Part shown: piece by piece, positions 45,622 through 55,410 of the stretch | Position numbering within the stretch: position 1 is the stretch's first letter | How the letters are laid out: each line of letters opens with the position of its first letter | From: CBDCYS01 sp965226185 | GTDB lineage: Bacteria; Acidobacteriota; Terriglobia; Bryobacterales; UBA6623 | DNA length: 64,000 bases | NCBI GenBank assembly: GCA_965226185.1 | Contig: CBDDCT010000005.1 | Coordinates: forward strand, 744,001-808,000 | Reading direction: 5' to 3' | The notes under the pieces: model-generated | What the model saw: only the letters and a program-made list of their open reading frames with translations | Told to the model about the DNA's origin: nothing | Databases searched by the model: none | Position numbers and translations under genes: made by a program

Positions 45622-48515
45622 TAGTAGCTTTCGCCTTCCTGAATCTTCTCGTCGCGGAACTCGAAGCTGGACTCTTTTTCTCCCGGCTCCGCGGTGTAGA
45701 CGAACTCGTTGTTCTTGATGACCACTACACGTGAAAGCGGAACGGTTCCCGCGGCTTTCACCTTGACGACGGGAATGTCGGAGGTCGAAAAAGCGTCGCC
45801 CATGATGTGCTCGCCGATGCGCACGTCCAGAATGATATTGTCCGTCGCGGCGTAGGTGTGGCGAGCTTTCATGCCGTCGATCAAATCTTGGCGCGTAACC
45901 GGCTTATCGGCGTCGACCAGAATGCAAGCGTAAGCGTCGTGTGTCGCAATGTGGTCGGCGCTCGCTTGCACTCCGAGTTTGATTCCCTTTGCCCACGCTT
46001 CCCAAACGAAGCCCTTGGGACGCCACTCCGAGCCGTGGTGGTAGTAGCGCTTGTCGGGAGTCGCGGCGCGAGGGGCTCCGATGTATTCGTACGATGCGTG
46101 CAGGCCCTGGTAGATCTCGACGACCGGCTCGACTTCCGGGTCGCTGTCGCGCCAGTCGGTTCCCTGATTGGTTCCCGACGTATGAGACGTCGTGATACCC
46201 CCGTTGCGGCGCAAGTAAGGGTAGAGCACCGAACCGGTATTGATTTCGCCGCGGCGCTCCCCGGGCGAGATGGGAAGTTCTCGAATCCCCCGCCTGGCGA
46301 ATATGGTGTTGCGGTGTCCGTTGGGGTATTTCAGGCTGCGCTCGGTTCCAAACAATGGCCAGAAGCGCCCTTCGACGAGAAAAATGTCTTCCGACTTTTC
46401 GGTGCGCCACCAGTTATATTCCAGGCCTGGACTGCGGCCGCCGTACTGGTGATCTCCGACCATCATGAAATCGTATTGCCCGGCCGTGAAGGCGTAGCGG
46501 TAGAAATCGATCAAAGCGCCGTCGCCGATTCCGTCGCCGGAAATATCGGTGTGGCGGTGGAGGTCGCCGCGGAGTATGCGATAGCGCTTTCCTCCAGCCT
46601 CGTAACGATAGGCCCGGATGGCCGCTACGTCCTCGGGATCATTGGGATGCACGGGCGCTACCCGGATTGCCGGCTCGTCGAAGGGCTCGAGCCGGGCCGA
46701 ACCCTCCCCGCGAAAGCCGGCTGCCGCCGGATCCACCACGGTGTAGGACACCTGCGTAATCTGCGCCGGCGGGGCGCGGCGGTTGATCGGCCGGGAAACA
46801 GATCCGAACGGGCGCGCATCCCTTGACCATGCGAACCAAAGCTTGCCATCCGGGGTGGACGTACTCGCGGCCCGCACGTCATTGCGGCCGTTGGTCGCGT
46901 GCAGCTTGACGGCGGGCAGCCAGCCATTGCCGTCGAGGCGGGTCAGAAGGACTTCCCAGATTCCTCCGGCGCCCCAGTTGTTATTGACCCTCGTGGTCGT
47001 GCTGGTCAGCGACCGGCCCATGGCCCAAACGCGTCCACCCTTGTCGATCTGCAGGGTGACTTGCTGGAAGTAGTCTTGATACTCAGCCGGAATCGCATCC
47101 ATGACCGGGGGGGGCTGCTTGATTTGCCCGCCGTCGAGAACGGCGATTTTCGCTGAGCGGACGCGGTAGAGACCCGCTCCGCCACCGGGCTTGAAGCGCT
47201 GGCTCGTCCAGTCCTTGCCCCAGTTCGCTTCGCCGTGGTCCCAGGCGATCCACAGGCGGTCTTGCTGGTCGCAGGCCAGGGAAACATTGGCGTCGAAGGC
47301 GGGCGACCGCGTGATCTGCTGCACCTCATTCCATTCACCCGAAGCGCCTAGCCGCCTCACGTAAATATTGAAGTCGCCCGCCCCATAGCCGTCCCATCCA
47401 ACCCAGACGGCGCCTTTCGAATCGGCGGCAAGGGCCGGATTCCAGTTGTCGCCGGAACCAGAGCTGACGACGGTCTCCGCCGACCAAGCCGAGCCGTCCC
47501 ACTGGCTATGAAGGATAACGGAGTTTCGATCCCTAAACGCCTGCCAGGCCAGGTGCAGGTTCCCGCGCGAGTCGCGAACCAGAGCGTGATAGAGATTCTC
47601 GCCGGGCTCGCCGGTAATCAAGACAACATCGGACCAGCGGCCGCCCTCCAAGGAGCGTGAAAACAGTCCCCATTTCCCGCCGAGCTTCCCGGACCATACG
47701 ACCACGATTCTTCCAGCGGCATCCCGCGCCACGGCCGTGCGGAAGTTGTCGTTGTGCTCGGCGGGGCTCACGGGGACCGCCGGCTTCCAGCCATCGCCCG
47801 CCCGTTGCCGCAGCCAAACGGCGTCCTTGCGATTGGCGTAGGAAATCCAGCTCACCCATACGGATCCATCGCCGGACGCGGTCATTGCCGGATAGTCGTT
47901 ATAGGTTTCGCCGCCTGTCAAATCAATCGTCGTTGGGATTCGTTCGGCGCTTGCCTCGTCGCCGGCAAATATTTTCGGTTTGCCAAGCCCCAGCTCATCG
48001 AGCCGGAAGGAGAAGTCGCCTGATTCCGTGCTGACGCTAACATTGGCGCCCCCGGTTCCCTCCATCATGGCGACAACACCGTTCGGAATCATCTGGAAAG
48101 GGGCTGTGTGAACAGGGTCGTAACCGCGCGGCGTTGTGGAGTCGGCGTAACGGGTGACGCGGGTCGTGAGCCACCACTCGTCCGGCCCCTTGATCTCGTC
48201 CCTGCCTTCGAAGTGAACCCCGCCGACTCGCAGGACTCGGCCCGGCGTGACGCTTATTTTGCCGTCCCAGCGTCGCGGCGTGAACCTCTTCAAGCCGAAC
48301 AGCAGGCGGAGGGAGGTTGTGGTTTCTTCCTCCGCGGCGGATGGATTGACTTCCGGAATTTGAGCGTGCGCAGCACCCAGGCTGAACAGCAAGACAAACA
48401 CAACGGTTGAAACGGATCGGTTCAGCACTCCTTTCTCCAGGATCGACAATAGCAGATTGGCCGCGATGGCTACACAGGTGCGGCAGTAGGGATGAACACT
48501 CTTGTTTGTCTCAGC

Positions 48516-48601
48516 CGCCGTGGGCGGCTCGCTCGATCCCATGTATTTTCTTGGGTCGCCGCTTCGCGGCGAAGGACCGGCAGAAGTGCCGGTCCCTACG
48601 A
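48516..48601. repeat. Triple-hairpin REP unit
   Basis: Three GC-rich stems follow one another between the divergent DUF3604 and dienelactone hydrolase genes: CCGCCGTGGGCGG, CGCCGCTTCGCGGCG and GGACCGGCAGAAGTGCCGGTCC (given in two halves: 48576-48586 pairs with 48587-48597). It differs in sequence from the REP at 36664 and 44251, so a second REP family is present. Confidence 0.6.
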
Positions 48602-48723
48602 CGGAGAATCGGTGCATGACGGAGCGCGTCGTGCTTGGCTGCATTTGCCCGGCTTTCCGGTTATCCTCTTGTAGAAAGCGAAATATCCCGCCGAGCGGCG
48701 ACCGCAAATAACGGAGCAATCGA

Positions 48724-49443
48724 ATGGCAATCAAAACAGAACTTGTTGAATATACCGACAACGGAGTCGTTCTCGAGGGATATCTGGCGTGGGATGACGC
48801 CGGGGCCGATTCCATGCCGGGAGTCATGGTCTCCCATGCTTGGGCCGGAAGAAGCGAATTCGAGTGTGGGAAGGCGCGGCTCCTTGCCGAGTTGGGGTAC
48901 GCCGGATTCGCTCACGACCTTTACGGCAAAGGAGTTCTCGGCGGGGGGACGGAAGAGAACGCCAAACTGATGCAACCGTTCCTGGACGACCGCGGCATGC
49001 TTCAAACAAGATTGGCGGCGGTTCTGGAAGTGCTCCGTGGCCGGCCCATGGTGGATGCGTCGCGAATCGCCGCCATGGGCTACTGCTTCGGGGGACTCTG
49101 CGTACTGGACCTGGCTCGCACGGGAGCGGACGTCCAAGGCGTCATCAGTCTCCACGGAATACTCAATGCGCCTGACAATACCGTCGGCAACAAGATCGGG
49201 GCCAAAGTGCTGGCCCTGCACGGCTGGGACGACCCCATGGCCACGCCGATGCAGGTCAACGCCTTCGCCAAAGAGATGACCGAGGCCAATGCCGACTGGC
49301 AACTGCACGCCTACGGAAACACTCTCCACGCCTTCACCAACCCCGCCGCCAACGACCTCAACCTCGGGCTCCGCTATGATGCAGCCGCGGACCGGCGCTC
49401 GTGGCAGTCGGCGCGGAACTTCTTGGCGGAGCTGTTCGGGTAA
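48724..49443 (+). CDS. Dienelactone hydrolase family protein
   Basis: 239 aa, ATG with GGAG eight bases upstream. Alpha/beta-hydrolase of the DLH type: oxyanion region VMVSHAWAGRSEFE, nucleophile Cys in MGYCFGGLCVLDLA (GxCxGG, as in DLH rather than Ser), Asp in LHGWDDPMATP, and His in NTLHAFTNP. No signal peptide, so cytosolic. It would hydrolyse lactone or ester bonds in aromatic or other ring-cleavage products; the substrate is not evident. Not linked in an operon. Confidence 0.88.
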   Translation: MAIKTELVEYTDNGVVLEGYLAWDDAGADSMPGVMVSHAWAGRSEFECGKARLLAELGYAGFAHDLYGKGVLGGGTEENAKLMQPFLDDRGMLQTRLAAVLEVLRGRPMVDASRIAAMGYCFGGLCVLDLARTGADVQGVISLHGILNAPDNTVGNKIGAKVLALHGWDDPMATPMQVNAFAKEMTEANADWQLHAYGNTLHAFTNPAANDLNLGLRYDAAADRRSWQSARNFLAELFG

Positions 49444-49556
49444 AGCCGCCGCGCGATCGTGGGGTGAACGAGAACAAGCGAGCGTCAGCGACCACGTCAG
49501 GCCGTCAGAACTTGGACCCGTCACTTGCGGGCCCGTCACTTGCGTTCTGGGCTCTG

Positions 49557-51017
49557 TTACGCCAGCAGCGGCTTCAGCACGTTCCCGTGCACGTCCGTCA
49601 GCCGGAAATGCCGCCCCTGATATTGGAACGTCAGCTTGGTGTGGTCGATCCCTAGCTGGTTGAGCAGCGTCGCGTGCAGGTCGTGGACGCTCACCGCATC
49701 CTTGGCGATGTTGTAGGAGTAGTCGTCCGTTTCGCCGTAGGTGATGCCGCCCTTGATGCCGCCTCCGGCCAGCCAAATGCTGAAGCAACGCGGGTGATGG
49801 TCGCGCCCATAAACGTCTTCGGTCAGCTTGCCCTGGCAATAAACCGTGCGGCCGAACTCCCCGCCCCAGACGACCAGCGTGTCGTCGAGCAAGCCTCGCT
49901 GCTTGAGGTCCCAAACCAGCGCGGCGGAAGGCTGGTCGGTATCGCGGCATTGTTCGGAAATCCGTTTGGGCAGGTTGCCATGATGGTCCCAGCCACGATG
50001 GAACAATTGCAGGAAGCGAACTCCTCGTTCCAAAAGACGGCGCGCCAGCAGGCAATTGGCCGCGTAGGTCCCGGGCTTGCGCGAGTCCGGACCGTAGGCT
50101 TCAAAGATGTGCTCGGGTTCGCTCGACAAGTCCGTCAGCTCGGGGACGGACGTTTGCATGCGGTAGGCCATCTCATACTGCGAGATCCGCGTCTCGATCT
50201 CCGGATCGCCAAAATCGTTGAGCTTGATGCGGTTGAGCTTGGCCAAGTCGTCGAGATAACGCCTGCGGTCGCTCTGATTGAAGCCCGGCGGATTCGAAAG
50301 ATACAACACCGGGTCCGTGCCCGAGCGGAATTTCACTCCCTGGTAGCGGGAAGGCAGGAAACCGCTTCCCCAAAGACGGCTGTAAAGAGGTTGTCCGGGG
50401 TCCGTGCCTTGCGAGACCAAGGCCACGAAAGCGGGCAGATCCTGATTCTCGCTTCCCAACCCGTAAGAAAGCCAGGAGCCGATGCTGGGCCGGCCCGCAA
50501 GCTGGTGCCCCGTCTGCAGGAACGTGATGGCTGGGTCATGGTTGATGGCTTCGGTGTGCATCGAGCGGATGATGCAGATGTCGTCGGCAATCTTCGCGGT
50601 GTGAGGCAGCAGCTCGCTCAGCTCGTTGCCCGACTCGCCGTGCCGGTTAAAGCTGAACTTGGAGGAAGCAACAGGAAAATTGGTCTGCGCGGCCGTCATG
50701 CCGGTGAGCCGCTGGCCTTTTCGGATCGAATCGGGCAGCTCGGCTCCCTGCTGCCCGCGCAGTTCGGGTTTGTGGTCGAACAGATCCAACTGCGCCGGGC
50801 CGCCCGACTGAAACAGATAGATCACCCGCTTGGCTTTGGGAGTGAAATGAGGCAGTCCCGGCAAGCCCTGGTTCGCGGACCCGTCGGCCGTCGCGCCCGC
50901 CGCCGGCGTGTTTCCGTTGAGCAGGGCCGCCAGAGCCGCCGTTCCGATGCCGCTGCTGGTCAAGCCGAAGAAATGGCGGCGGGTGAGTTGAAGCTGATGT
51001 TCGAGCCGGGGGTCCAT
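49557..51017 (-). CDS. DUF1501 family protein, second copy
   Basis: 486 aa, ATG with AAGGAG seven bases upstream. N-terminal Tat-like signal (LTRRHFFGLTSSGIGTAALAALL). DUF1501 core: KRVIYLFQSGGPAQLDLFDHKPEL, SELLPHTAKIADDICIIRSMHTEAINHDPA, ERGVRFLQLFHRGWDHHGNLP, LVVWGGEFGRTVYCQG and DHHPRCFSIWLAGGG. It differs clearly from the protein at 17042-18532. The usual DUF1549/DUF1553 partner is not adjacent: a 167-bp gap and then the FG-GAP gene lie upstream. Periplasmic; reaction unknown. Confidence 0.9.
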   Translation of the reverse strand: MDPRLEHQLQLTRRHFFGLTSSGIGTAALAALLNGNTPAAGATADGSANQGLPGLPHFTPKAKRVIYLFQSGGPAQLDLFDHKPELRGQQGAELPDSIRKGQRLTGMTAAQTNFPVASSKFSFNRHGESGNELSELLPHTAKIADDICIIRSMHTEAINHDPAITFLQTGHQLAGRPSIGSWLSYGLGSENQDLPAFVALVSQGTDPGQPLYSRLWGSGFLPSRYQGVKFRSGTDPVLYLSNPPGFNQSDRRRYLDDLAKLNRIKLNDFGDPEIETRISQYEMAYRMQTSVPELTDLSSEPEHIFEAYGPDSRKPGTYAANCLLARRLLERGVRFLQLFHRGWDHHGNLPKRISEQCRDTDQPSAALVWDLKQRGLLDDTLVVWGGEFGRTVYCQGKLTEDVYGRDHHPRCFSIWLAGGGIKGGITYGETDDYSYNIAKDAVSVHDLHATLLNQLGIDHTKLTFQYQGRHFRLTDVHGNVLKPLLA

Positions 51018-51184
51018 GGGATTGCTCCTTAGTTCTTTTATACTGAAATTCTTGTAAGCCGTGTCAGGAAATTGCAGACGACCCGACAGAGGCGTGGACG
51101 AGCACTACTCACTCCAAAAACCCGGACATTTTCGGACATTCTTGGCGGCTCGTCTCTTCGCCCATCAACGAGGGTTTTGTTTTT

Positions 51185-52969
51185 TCAGTCCGGCTCACGA
51201 ACCTCGATCACTTGATTCGCTTCCACCGTCGCCAGGTTTTGGACCGTCCCGCTAGGCCATTCGATTTTCACGACGTCGATGTTTTCGGTCTTTCCGAGGC
51301 CGAAGTGCACTCCGCTGTGACTCGATGACGCATACCCCACGGCCGACGTCATGTGATTCGCTTGATTTCCGAGCAGGACCCTTGCTCCGATGCCGTCGCG
51401 GTTGCTTTTGGTCCCGACCAGCTGGATTGTGATCCAAGCGTTGTTACCAGGACTGACGTTTTCCCAAAGTTCGGCCGGCTGACCGAGGGAAGACACCACC
51501 GCGTCTAGCAGGCCGTCCTGATTGAAGTCGGCAAAGGCAGCGCCGCGGTGGGCTCGGGGCTGCTGGAAGTCGGTCCCCGCTTCCGGGGAAACGTCACGAA
51601 ACTTGCCGTTGCCGAGGTTCACCAAGATGCTATTCGTCTGCTTGTAGGTCGCCGGTTCGAAGTGCTCGATCTGGTCGTTGACGTGCGAGTTGGCGGTAAA
51701 AAGGTCCTTCCAGCCGTCGTTGTTGAAGTCGGCGAAGGCGTTGCTCCACCCGCTGCGCTTGACAGTGAGACGAGCGACCTCGCTGGCGTTACTCGCATCC
51801 TGGAAGTTGCCCTTGCCCCGATTGCGGAACAGCGGAAAAGTTTGTCCCGTCAGCGCGGTGACATTGAGGTCCGGCCTCCCGTCGTTGTCGTAGTCGCGGA
51901 AGTCGACTCCCATGCTGGAGATGGCCTTTCCGTCACTGTTAAAGGCGACGCCGGCGAGCAAGGCCGTCTCTTCGAACGTTCCGTCGCCCAAGTTGTGAAA
52001 AAGAAAGTTGGGTTGGGTGTCGTTCGTCACGAATGCGTCGAGGAACCCGTCCCCGTCATAGTCGGCGAAAGCCACGCTCATTCCCTTGCCGACGTGAGCG
52101 CCGACGCCGGACTCTTTGGAGACATCTTCGAAGGTACCGTCGCCACGGTTGCGATAGAGCGAGTTAGGCAGGCCGTCAAAGTAGGCCGGGCTGCAATAGA
52201 TTCGCAAACCCGATGAACGGTCGCCGCAGAAGCGGTCGAGTTCAGGCGCCCACTTCAAGTAGTTCACAACGAACAGATCAAGCCAGCCATCGCTGTCGTA
52301 ATCAAACCAGCCACCCGCCACCGACCAAACCTTGCTTTCGAGGCCGGCTCCTGCGGTGACGTCATCGAAATGTCCCTTGCCGTCGTTCTGGAAAAGGGTG
52401 TTCCGGTTGAGACCCGCCACGAACAGGTCTACGTCGCCGTCGTTGTCGTAGTCCGCGGCGGCCACTCCCATCGAATAGCCTTCGCCAGCCACTCTGGCTT
52501 CCTCGGTGACGTCGGTGAACTTCATGCCGCCTTCGTTGCGGTAGAGGCGGTTGAAGTATTTCGGGTCGTCTTTCTCAAACGAGGGAATGGCCGCTCCGTT
52601 GGTCAAGTAGATGTCGGTCAGTCCGTCGCCGTTATAGTCGAAGGCGGCAACGCCACCGGGGACGGACTCAATCATGTACTTGTTTGGGGTGGGGCTGTTG
52701 TCGAGGACGAAATCGATCCCGGCGGACGCGGCAACGTTACGAAAGCGAATGGGGGACGGCGATCCAGACTCGGCGGGTTGTTTCTCAGCGGCAGGGGTCG
52801 GAGCGGGGATTAAGCCCAGAGCGATCCACGCGAGAAGCGCGGGGCAGGCGGCGACCACCCTCGCAATCGAGATCAAGCGATGCGGGGCGGCTTCGATCCG
52901 TTCATTGAACCGGCGGCGCTCCGGTTCACCGAGCAGAATCGCCAGTAACGCTGAGCTGTCAACCCCCAT
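51185..52969 (-). CDS. FG-GAP/VCBS repeat protein with ASPIC/UnbV domain (CRTAC1-like), fused to a VapC N-terminus
   Basis: 594 codons. Residues ~1-34 (VDSSALLAILLGEPERRRF) are the start of a PIN/VapC toxin, not part of this family. The real protein probably begins at TTG 52876 with signal peptide ISIARVVAACPALLAWIALG. Seven or so FG-GAP repeats follow, each with a DYDNDGDVDLF-type calcium loop (DYNGDGLTDIY, DYDSDGWLDLF, DYDGDGFLDAF, DFNQDGLLDAV). An ASPIC/UnbV domain closes it (AWITIQLVGTKSNRDGIGARV, VHFGLGKTENIDVVKIEWPSGTV). It is an exported beta-propeller, probably adhesive or enzyme-accessory; exact role unknown. Confidence 0.85.
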   Translation of the reverse strand: MGVDSSALLAILLGEPERRRFNERIEAAPHRLISIARVVAACPALLAWIALGLIPAPTPAAEKQPAESGSPSPIRFRNVAASAGIDFVLDNSPTPNKYMIESVPGGVAAFDYNGDGLTDIYLTNGAAIPSFEKDDPKYFNRLYRNEGGMKFTDVTEEARVAGEGYSMGVAAADYDNDGDVDLFVAGLNRNTLFQNDGKGHFDDVTAGAGLESKVWSVAGGWFDYDSDGWLDLFVVNYLKWAPELDRFCGDRSSGLRIYCSPAYFDGLPNSLYRNRGDGTFEDVSKESGVGAHVGKGMSVAFADYDGDGFLDAFVTNDTQPNFLFHNLGDGTFEETALLAGVAFNSDGKAISSMGVDFRDYDNDGRPDLNVTALTGQTFPLFRNRGKGNFQDASNASEVARLTVKRSGWSNAFADFNNDGWKDLFTANSHVNDQIEHFEPATYKQTNSILVNLGNGKFRDVSPEAGTDFQQPRAHRGAAFADFNQDGLLDAVVSSLGQPAELWENVSPGNNAWITIQLVGTKSNRDGIGARVLLGNQANHMTSAVGYASSSHSGVHFGLGKTENIDVVKIEWPSGTVQNLATVEANQVIEVREPD

Positions 52970-53066
52970 CAGGTCGGATGGCCGCGCTCATCGTAGCCGA
53001 GGACTTCTTCCGGTAAGCGCGGATCGAGCACCGGAAGAGCAGCGCGGCGAACAGCGATTTCCTCAC
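52870..53066 (-). pseudogene. VapBC toxin-antitoxin remnant
   Basis: Reading on the minus strand, 53064-52969 encodes an antitoxin C-terminus ending EEVLGYDERGHPT, a common end of VapB proteins. Its TGA overlaps the next ATG (TGATG), the usual VapB-VapC coupling. The ATG opens a PIN toxin N-terminus (VDSSALLAILLGEPERRRF) that loses homology after ~34 residues and runs in frame into the FG-GAP protein. Most of the toxin and the antitoxin's DNA-binding part are gone. Confidence 0.7.
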
Positions 53067-53144
53067 TTGCGGCGGTGAATGGCGGCCGATGGACAAAACC
53101 CGGGGAGTTCCATAATGGGAGCCGCCCCGGGGAGTTTTTGGGAA

Positions 53145-53537
53145 CTAGAATATCAGTTTCAGAGCCACCTGCACCTGGCGCGGCGCCCCAAGCGTTCGGG
53201 TCACTCTTCCGAAAGCACCGGAAGTCACGGTCACTTGTCCCCCGCTAATGGGCAAGCCAAACACCGGCGTGTTGGTGAGGTTGAAGAACTCGCCTCGCAA
53301 CTGGGCTCCTATCTTTTCGGTGAACTGGAATTTCTTACTGACTGAGATGTCGGCGTTGGCTATGCCGTCCTGCCGCAGGCCGTCACTGTAACGTGGCGCC
53401 GATCCCTGCTCAAAGCGGCCCGGCGCCGAGAAAGCGTCCGTGTTGAACCAGCGCTCGGGCGTCGGGTTGCTGAGACTCAGGTCATCCTCGCTGGTGATAT
53501 TGGAGCGTTTCACGCTATATCCAGCCTTAAAGATATG
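53145..53537 (-). pseudogene. TonB-dependent receptor (Oar-like), C-terminal fragment
   Basis: About 130 codons: GYSVKRSNITSEDDLSLSNP, PERWFNTDAFSAPGRFEQG, GIANADISVSKKFQFTEKIG, AQLRGEFFNLTNTPVFGLP and the terminal LGAPRQVQVALKLIF with C-terminal Phe, all typical of the last strands of Oar/CarboxypepD_reg-type outer-membrane receptors in Acidobacteria. The preceding ~900 residues are absent. The upstream break falls close to the 20-bp direct repeats at 53553-53596. Non-functional. Confidence 0.85.
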
Positions 53538-53552
53538 TAATTCTCCTCCAGA

Positions 53553-53596
53553 GTATAGCAATAGTGCAAGATCAGCGTATAGCAATAGTGCAAGAT
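53553..53596. repeat. Two direct 20-bp repeats, possible IS21-type end
   Basis: GTATAGCAATAGTGCAAGAT occurs at 53553-53572 and 53577-53596, a 24-bp period. Repeated transposase-binding units at the termini are a habit of IS21-family elements, and an IstA remnant exists at 22198. The repeats lie at the point where the receptor gene is cut. The 250 bp beyond (53597-53853) show no gene. Confidence 0.4.
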
Positions 53597-53853
53597 AAAC
53601 TTCAGGCGTTCCTCAGTTACCTTGGGGCCAGCGCATAGCCGGTGCTGCGTCCTCCCGCTGCGCTGCGAACCAAGAGACCGCGATCGACTGCAGAACACAA
53701 GTATTCACGGCAACCTATGCGGTGAATATAGCGGCTGATCGCCGCGGAGCGGTCGTGCTCGGCGTTCACGCGGCGATTTACGGTCAGCGGCTCTTGGATG
53801 CAATCGCCGGCTGCGATGCGGTAACAAAGTTGTCCCGATTGGGATCAGTGTCA

Positions 53854-55344
53854 CTACGGCGGCGTGATTCGAAACTGCTGGTCGCGCTCGGCTTCCTGGG
53901 TTTTCGCTGACCGCTGGAGTTCCTGATACTTGCGCAGGGTTTCTTTCGCTTTGGCGGCTTCACCCGTACTCTGGTAGGCCCGGGCTAACTGGTAGTGGAG
54001 CGAGCCGTCCTCGTCGATCGGGAGCGCCGCCCGCAGATGAGGGATTGCTTTCGATCCCTGACCGGCTCGCAGGTACGCGCGCGCCAACGATCGCCGCGCG
54101 CGCAGCATTTCGGGGCTGCCTGAGACCACCGCTTCCAGGTGCGGTATCGCTTTCTCTATCTCCTGCTGGTTTAGAAGAGCATCGCCGAGGAGAAAGCGTA
54201 ATTCCGGTGAAGGACTCGTCTTTAGTAGTTCTTCAACCAAGGGATTCATGGTTTCGTAGTCACGGCCGGACCACAGTGACTTGGCGAGTCTTGCTCGAAT
54301 GCGCCGGTCTCCTGGCCGGGACTCCAGGGCTTTGCGCCACTCATCGGCGGCCTCGCGATGCCGAAGATGGATGTCGTGGATAGCGGCCATCAACTGATGC
54401 AGCTCGCCCGATGGGGGAAGCTCGGCCAGTTTCCTATGTGCCCGGCTTGCCAATTCGGCATAGGCCCTGGCCAGCCAGTAGAGATTTTTCGGTTTCTGGT
54501 CAGCTTGGGCCGCCGCGGCGACTTCTTCATAGAGCCCGTCGCTGAAGCGGCACCGCAAGGGCTCTTGGTCGCACGCAACGGCCGTCTCGTTTACCTTCTG
54601 TTCCTCCTGGGCGGCCCAGTCAGGATGCCCGGTTTCGCGATAGATCTCCGCTAAAGCCTTGTGCGCGCCCGGAAGGTTGGAGTGCTTCGCGAGCGCTTGG
54701 CGGTAGTAGTAGAACGCCGACCGGTACTGTTTCTGATCGGCCCGCGAGTGAGCGAGGAGCAGAAACCGGTAGGCGGACCGCGGGGCGAGCTTTTCGAGCT
54801 GATCAGCGGCGTTCTTGGATAACGATGCGTAGGTCAGCCCAAGTCCCAGCCAAGCTTTCGGATTCGCGCGCTGAGCTTCGGTAAGCTGCTGGAAGCGTGA
54901 GATAGCTTGATCGTACCGGCCCAATGCGTGAAGTGCGTCCGCCAGCTCCAGCAAGGCCACATGGTTCCCCGGCTGGAGCTCAAGGGCGCGCTCCAGCGGC
55001 TGAACGGCTTTGTCGGGTTCGCCGAGTTTCTGATAGTCCAGTCCGAGAAAAAACCACGCGGGCCCGAGACCGGGCTTGAGCTTGACCGCGGACTGAAACT
55101 GCTTGACCGCTTCAGTGTACTGTCTGGAAGAGTGCAGCGCGAGCCCCAGATTCATGGTGAGTTCCGGATGATTGGGGTTTGCGATGGCAAGCTCGCGATA
55201 AAGCGCGGCGGCTTCGTAAAAACGCTTTGCTCGCATCGCTTCCGCCGCCTGTTGAGACTTCGCCGCTAAGCCGGTAGGCTGCGCCGGCAGTTCGTGAACC
55301 AGAAGGACACAGCAGCAGACGGCAATCGCTAGGAGTCCGGCCAT
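53854..55344 (-). CDS. Exported TPR-repeat protein
   Basis: 496 aa from ATG 55344, chosen because AAGGA lies nine bases upstream and the protein then starts with a signal peptide (MAGLLAIAVCCCVLLVHELPAQ). About ten TPR units follow, e.g. AKRFYEAAALYRELAIANPNHPELTMNL, GLGPAWFFLGLDYQKLGEPDKAVQPL, VALLELADALHALGRYDQAISRF and MLRARRSLARAYLRAGQGSKAIPHL. A central region with AVACDQEPLRCRFSDGLYEEV carries two Cys. It is a periplasmic or envelope scaffold of a kind abundant in Acidobacteria; partners unknown. The IS5 element sits 67 bp upstream and may have removed its native promoter. Confidence 0.82.
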   Translation of the reverse strand: MAGLLAIAVCCCVLLVHELPAQPTGLAAKSQQAAEAMRAKRFYEAAALYRELAIANPNHPELTMNLGLALHSSRQYTEAVKQFQSAVKLKPGLGPAWFFLGLDYQKLGEPDKAVQPLERALELQPGNHVALLELADALHALGRYDQAISRFQQLTEAQRANPKAWLGLGLTYASLSKNAADQLEKLAPRSAYRFLLLAHSRADQKQYRSAFYYYRQALAKHSNLPGAHKALAEIYRETGHPDWAAQEEQKVNETAVACDQEPLRCRFSDGLYEEVAAAAQADQKPKNLYWLARAYAELASRAHRKLAELPPSGELHQLMAAIHDIHLRHREAADEWRKALESRPGDRRIRARLAKSLWSGRDYETMNPLVEELLKTSPSPELRFLLGDALLNQQEIEKAIPHLEAVVSGSPEMLRARRSLARAYLRAGQGSKAIPHLRAALPIDEDGSLHYQLARAYQSTGEAAKAKETLRKYQELQRSAKTQEAERDQQFRITPP

Positions 55345-55410
55345 TCTTACGCGTCCTTCCGGTCTTCGTTGCATGGCGCGCACCTTCCAGTGTACTTGCG
55401 TCAGGCGCTG

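Larger units (their letters stand above)
45014..48428 (-). pseudogene. DUF3604 (PHP-like) protein interrupted by a mini-element near its 3' end
   Basis: The start is about 48428 (GTG after AAAGGAG) with signal peptide STVVFVLLFSLGAAHAQ. A sialidase/beta-propeller-like region comes first (SGDGSVWVSWISYANRKDAVW, and VWVGWDGYGAGDFNIYVRR-type repeats). The DUF3604 metallohydrolase part follows: RGDLHRHTDISGDG (HxH), DFMMVGDHQYGG, TSHTSGTNQG and QASADHIATHDAYACI. The frame now ends at 45555 with an element-encoded tail. Excising 45092-45621 plus one TAGTA gives ESYYYVRVEQSDGSLAWSSP, the proper end, with a stop at 45014. The protein lacks only ~28 native residues, so partial function is possible. 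Confidence 0.85.

Noticed and set aside
48661..51032. Large frames of 464 aa (minus) and 452 aa (plus) across the dienelactone hydrolase and DUF1501 genes
   Set aside because: They lie opposite well-recognised genes with correct motifs and show only high-GC antisense composition.
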